Positions 24,352 through 24,361 of a stretch of 24,361 nt of DNA are shown piece after piece. The notes under the pieces are model-generated. The model was not told the origin of the DNA and did not search any database. It saw only the letters and a program-made list of their open reading frames with translations. The stretch's first letter is position 1, and every line of letters starts with the position of its first letter. Origin of the DNA: a virus; IMG/VR virus record IMGVR_UViG_3300030382_001886, positions 1 to 24,361 of that record; one strand, written 5' to 3'. Position numbers and translations under genes: made by a program.

Positions 24352-24361
24352 AAAAGTAGAA

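Overview
This AT-rich window looks like the head-and-tail (late) region of a tailed dsDNA bacteriophage, with a small block of leftward accessory genes at its left edge. The recognisable genes are a large terminase, a portal, a scaffold-like protein, an HK97-fold capsid protein, a probable capsid decoration protein, a neck/adaptor protein, a beta-propeller tail protein and tail fibres. No tape-measure, tail-tube or sheath gene is present. A 2138-residue protein between the portal and the scaffold resembles the ejected 'polyvalent' proteins of short-tailed phages. I therefore read it as podovirus-like, but the assignment rests on gene content only. The 'INGL...VNGL' fibre motif and the fibre C-terminus are of types I associate with environmental, often marine, phages. 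The host cannot be determined. No integrase, repressor, replication gene, rRNA, tRNA, IS element or CRISPR array was found.

Layout. Positions 1-874 hold four short leftward genes that overlap or nearly touch: a CxxC/CxxC zinc-ribbon fragment, a 107-aa acidic protein, a 40-aa protein and a 69-aa basic protein. Positions 875-1140 are a divergent intergenic region with a perfect 14-bp palindrome and a rightward extended -10 promoter. Positions 1141-2078 encode a helix-turn-helix protein resembling a small terminase and an 83-aa protein; direct repeats lie between them and an intrinsic terminator follows. Positions 2079-2412 are non-coding and unusual: a heptamer GCACCCT array, then 137 bases without a single C on the + strand. 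From 2413 to 24351 all genes run rightward with very short gaps: terL, portal, two unknown proteins, the giant protein, a promoter region, scaffold, capsid, decoration and adaptor genes, a beta-propeller tail protein, a Vsr-like nuclease-fold protein, two fibres and a small end gene.

How the genes work together. The terminase pair would recognise and pump DNA through the portal into a shell of the 290-aa capsid protein built on the scaffold and strengthened by the decoration protein. The 361-aa, 119-aa and 2138-aa proteins probably travel in the capsid and enter the host with the DNA. The adaptor, propeller and fibre proteins would form the short tail and receptor-binding apparatus.

Four points most deserve attention: (1) the ParB/DdrB-like domain in the giant ejection-type protein; (2) a sharp codon-usage and strand-composition switch inside terL at about 3480, in a skewed block that begins at the C-free region; (3) two ~100-nt structured gaps in the otherwise tightly packed capsid operon, one of which can form an H-type pseudoknot; (4) a Vsr/PD-(D/E)XK-like protein in the tail module with changed active-site residues.
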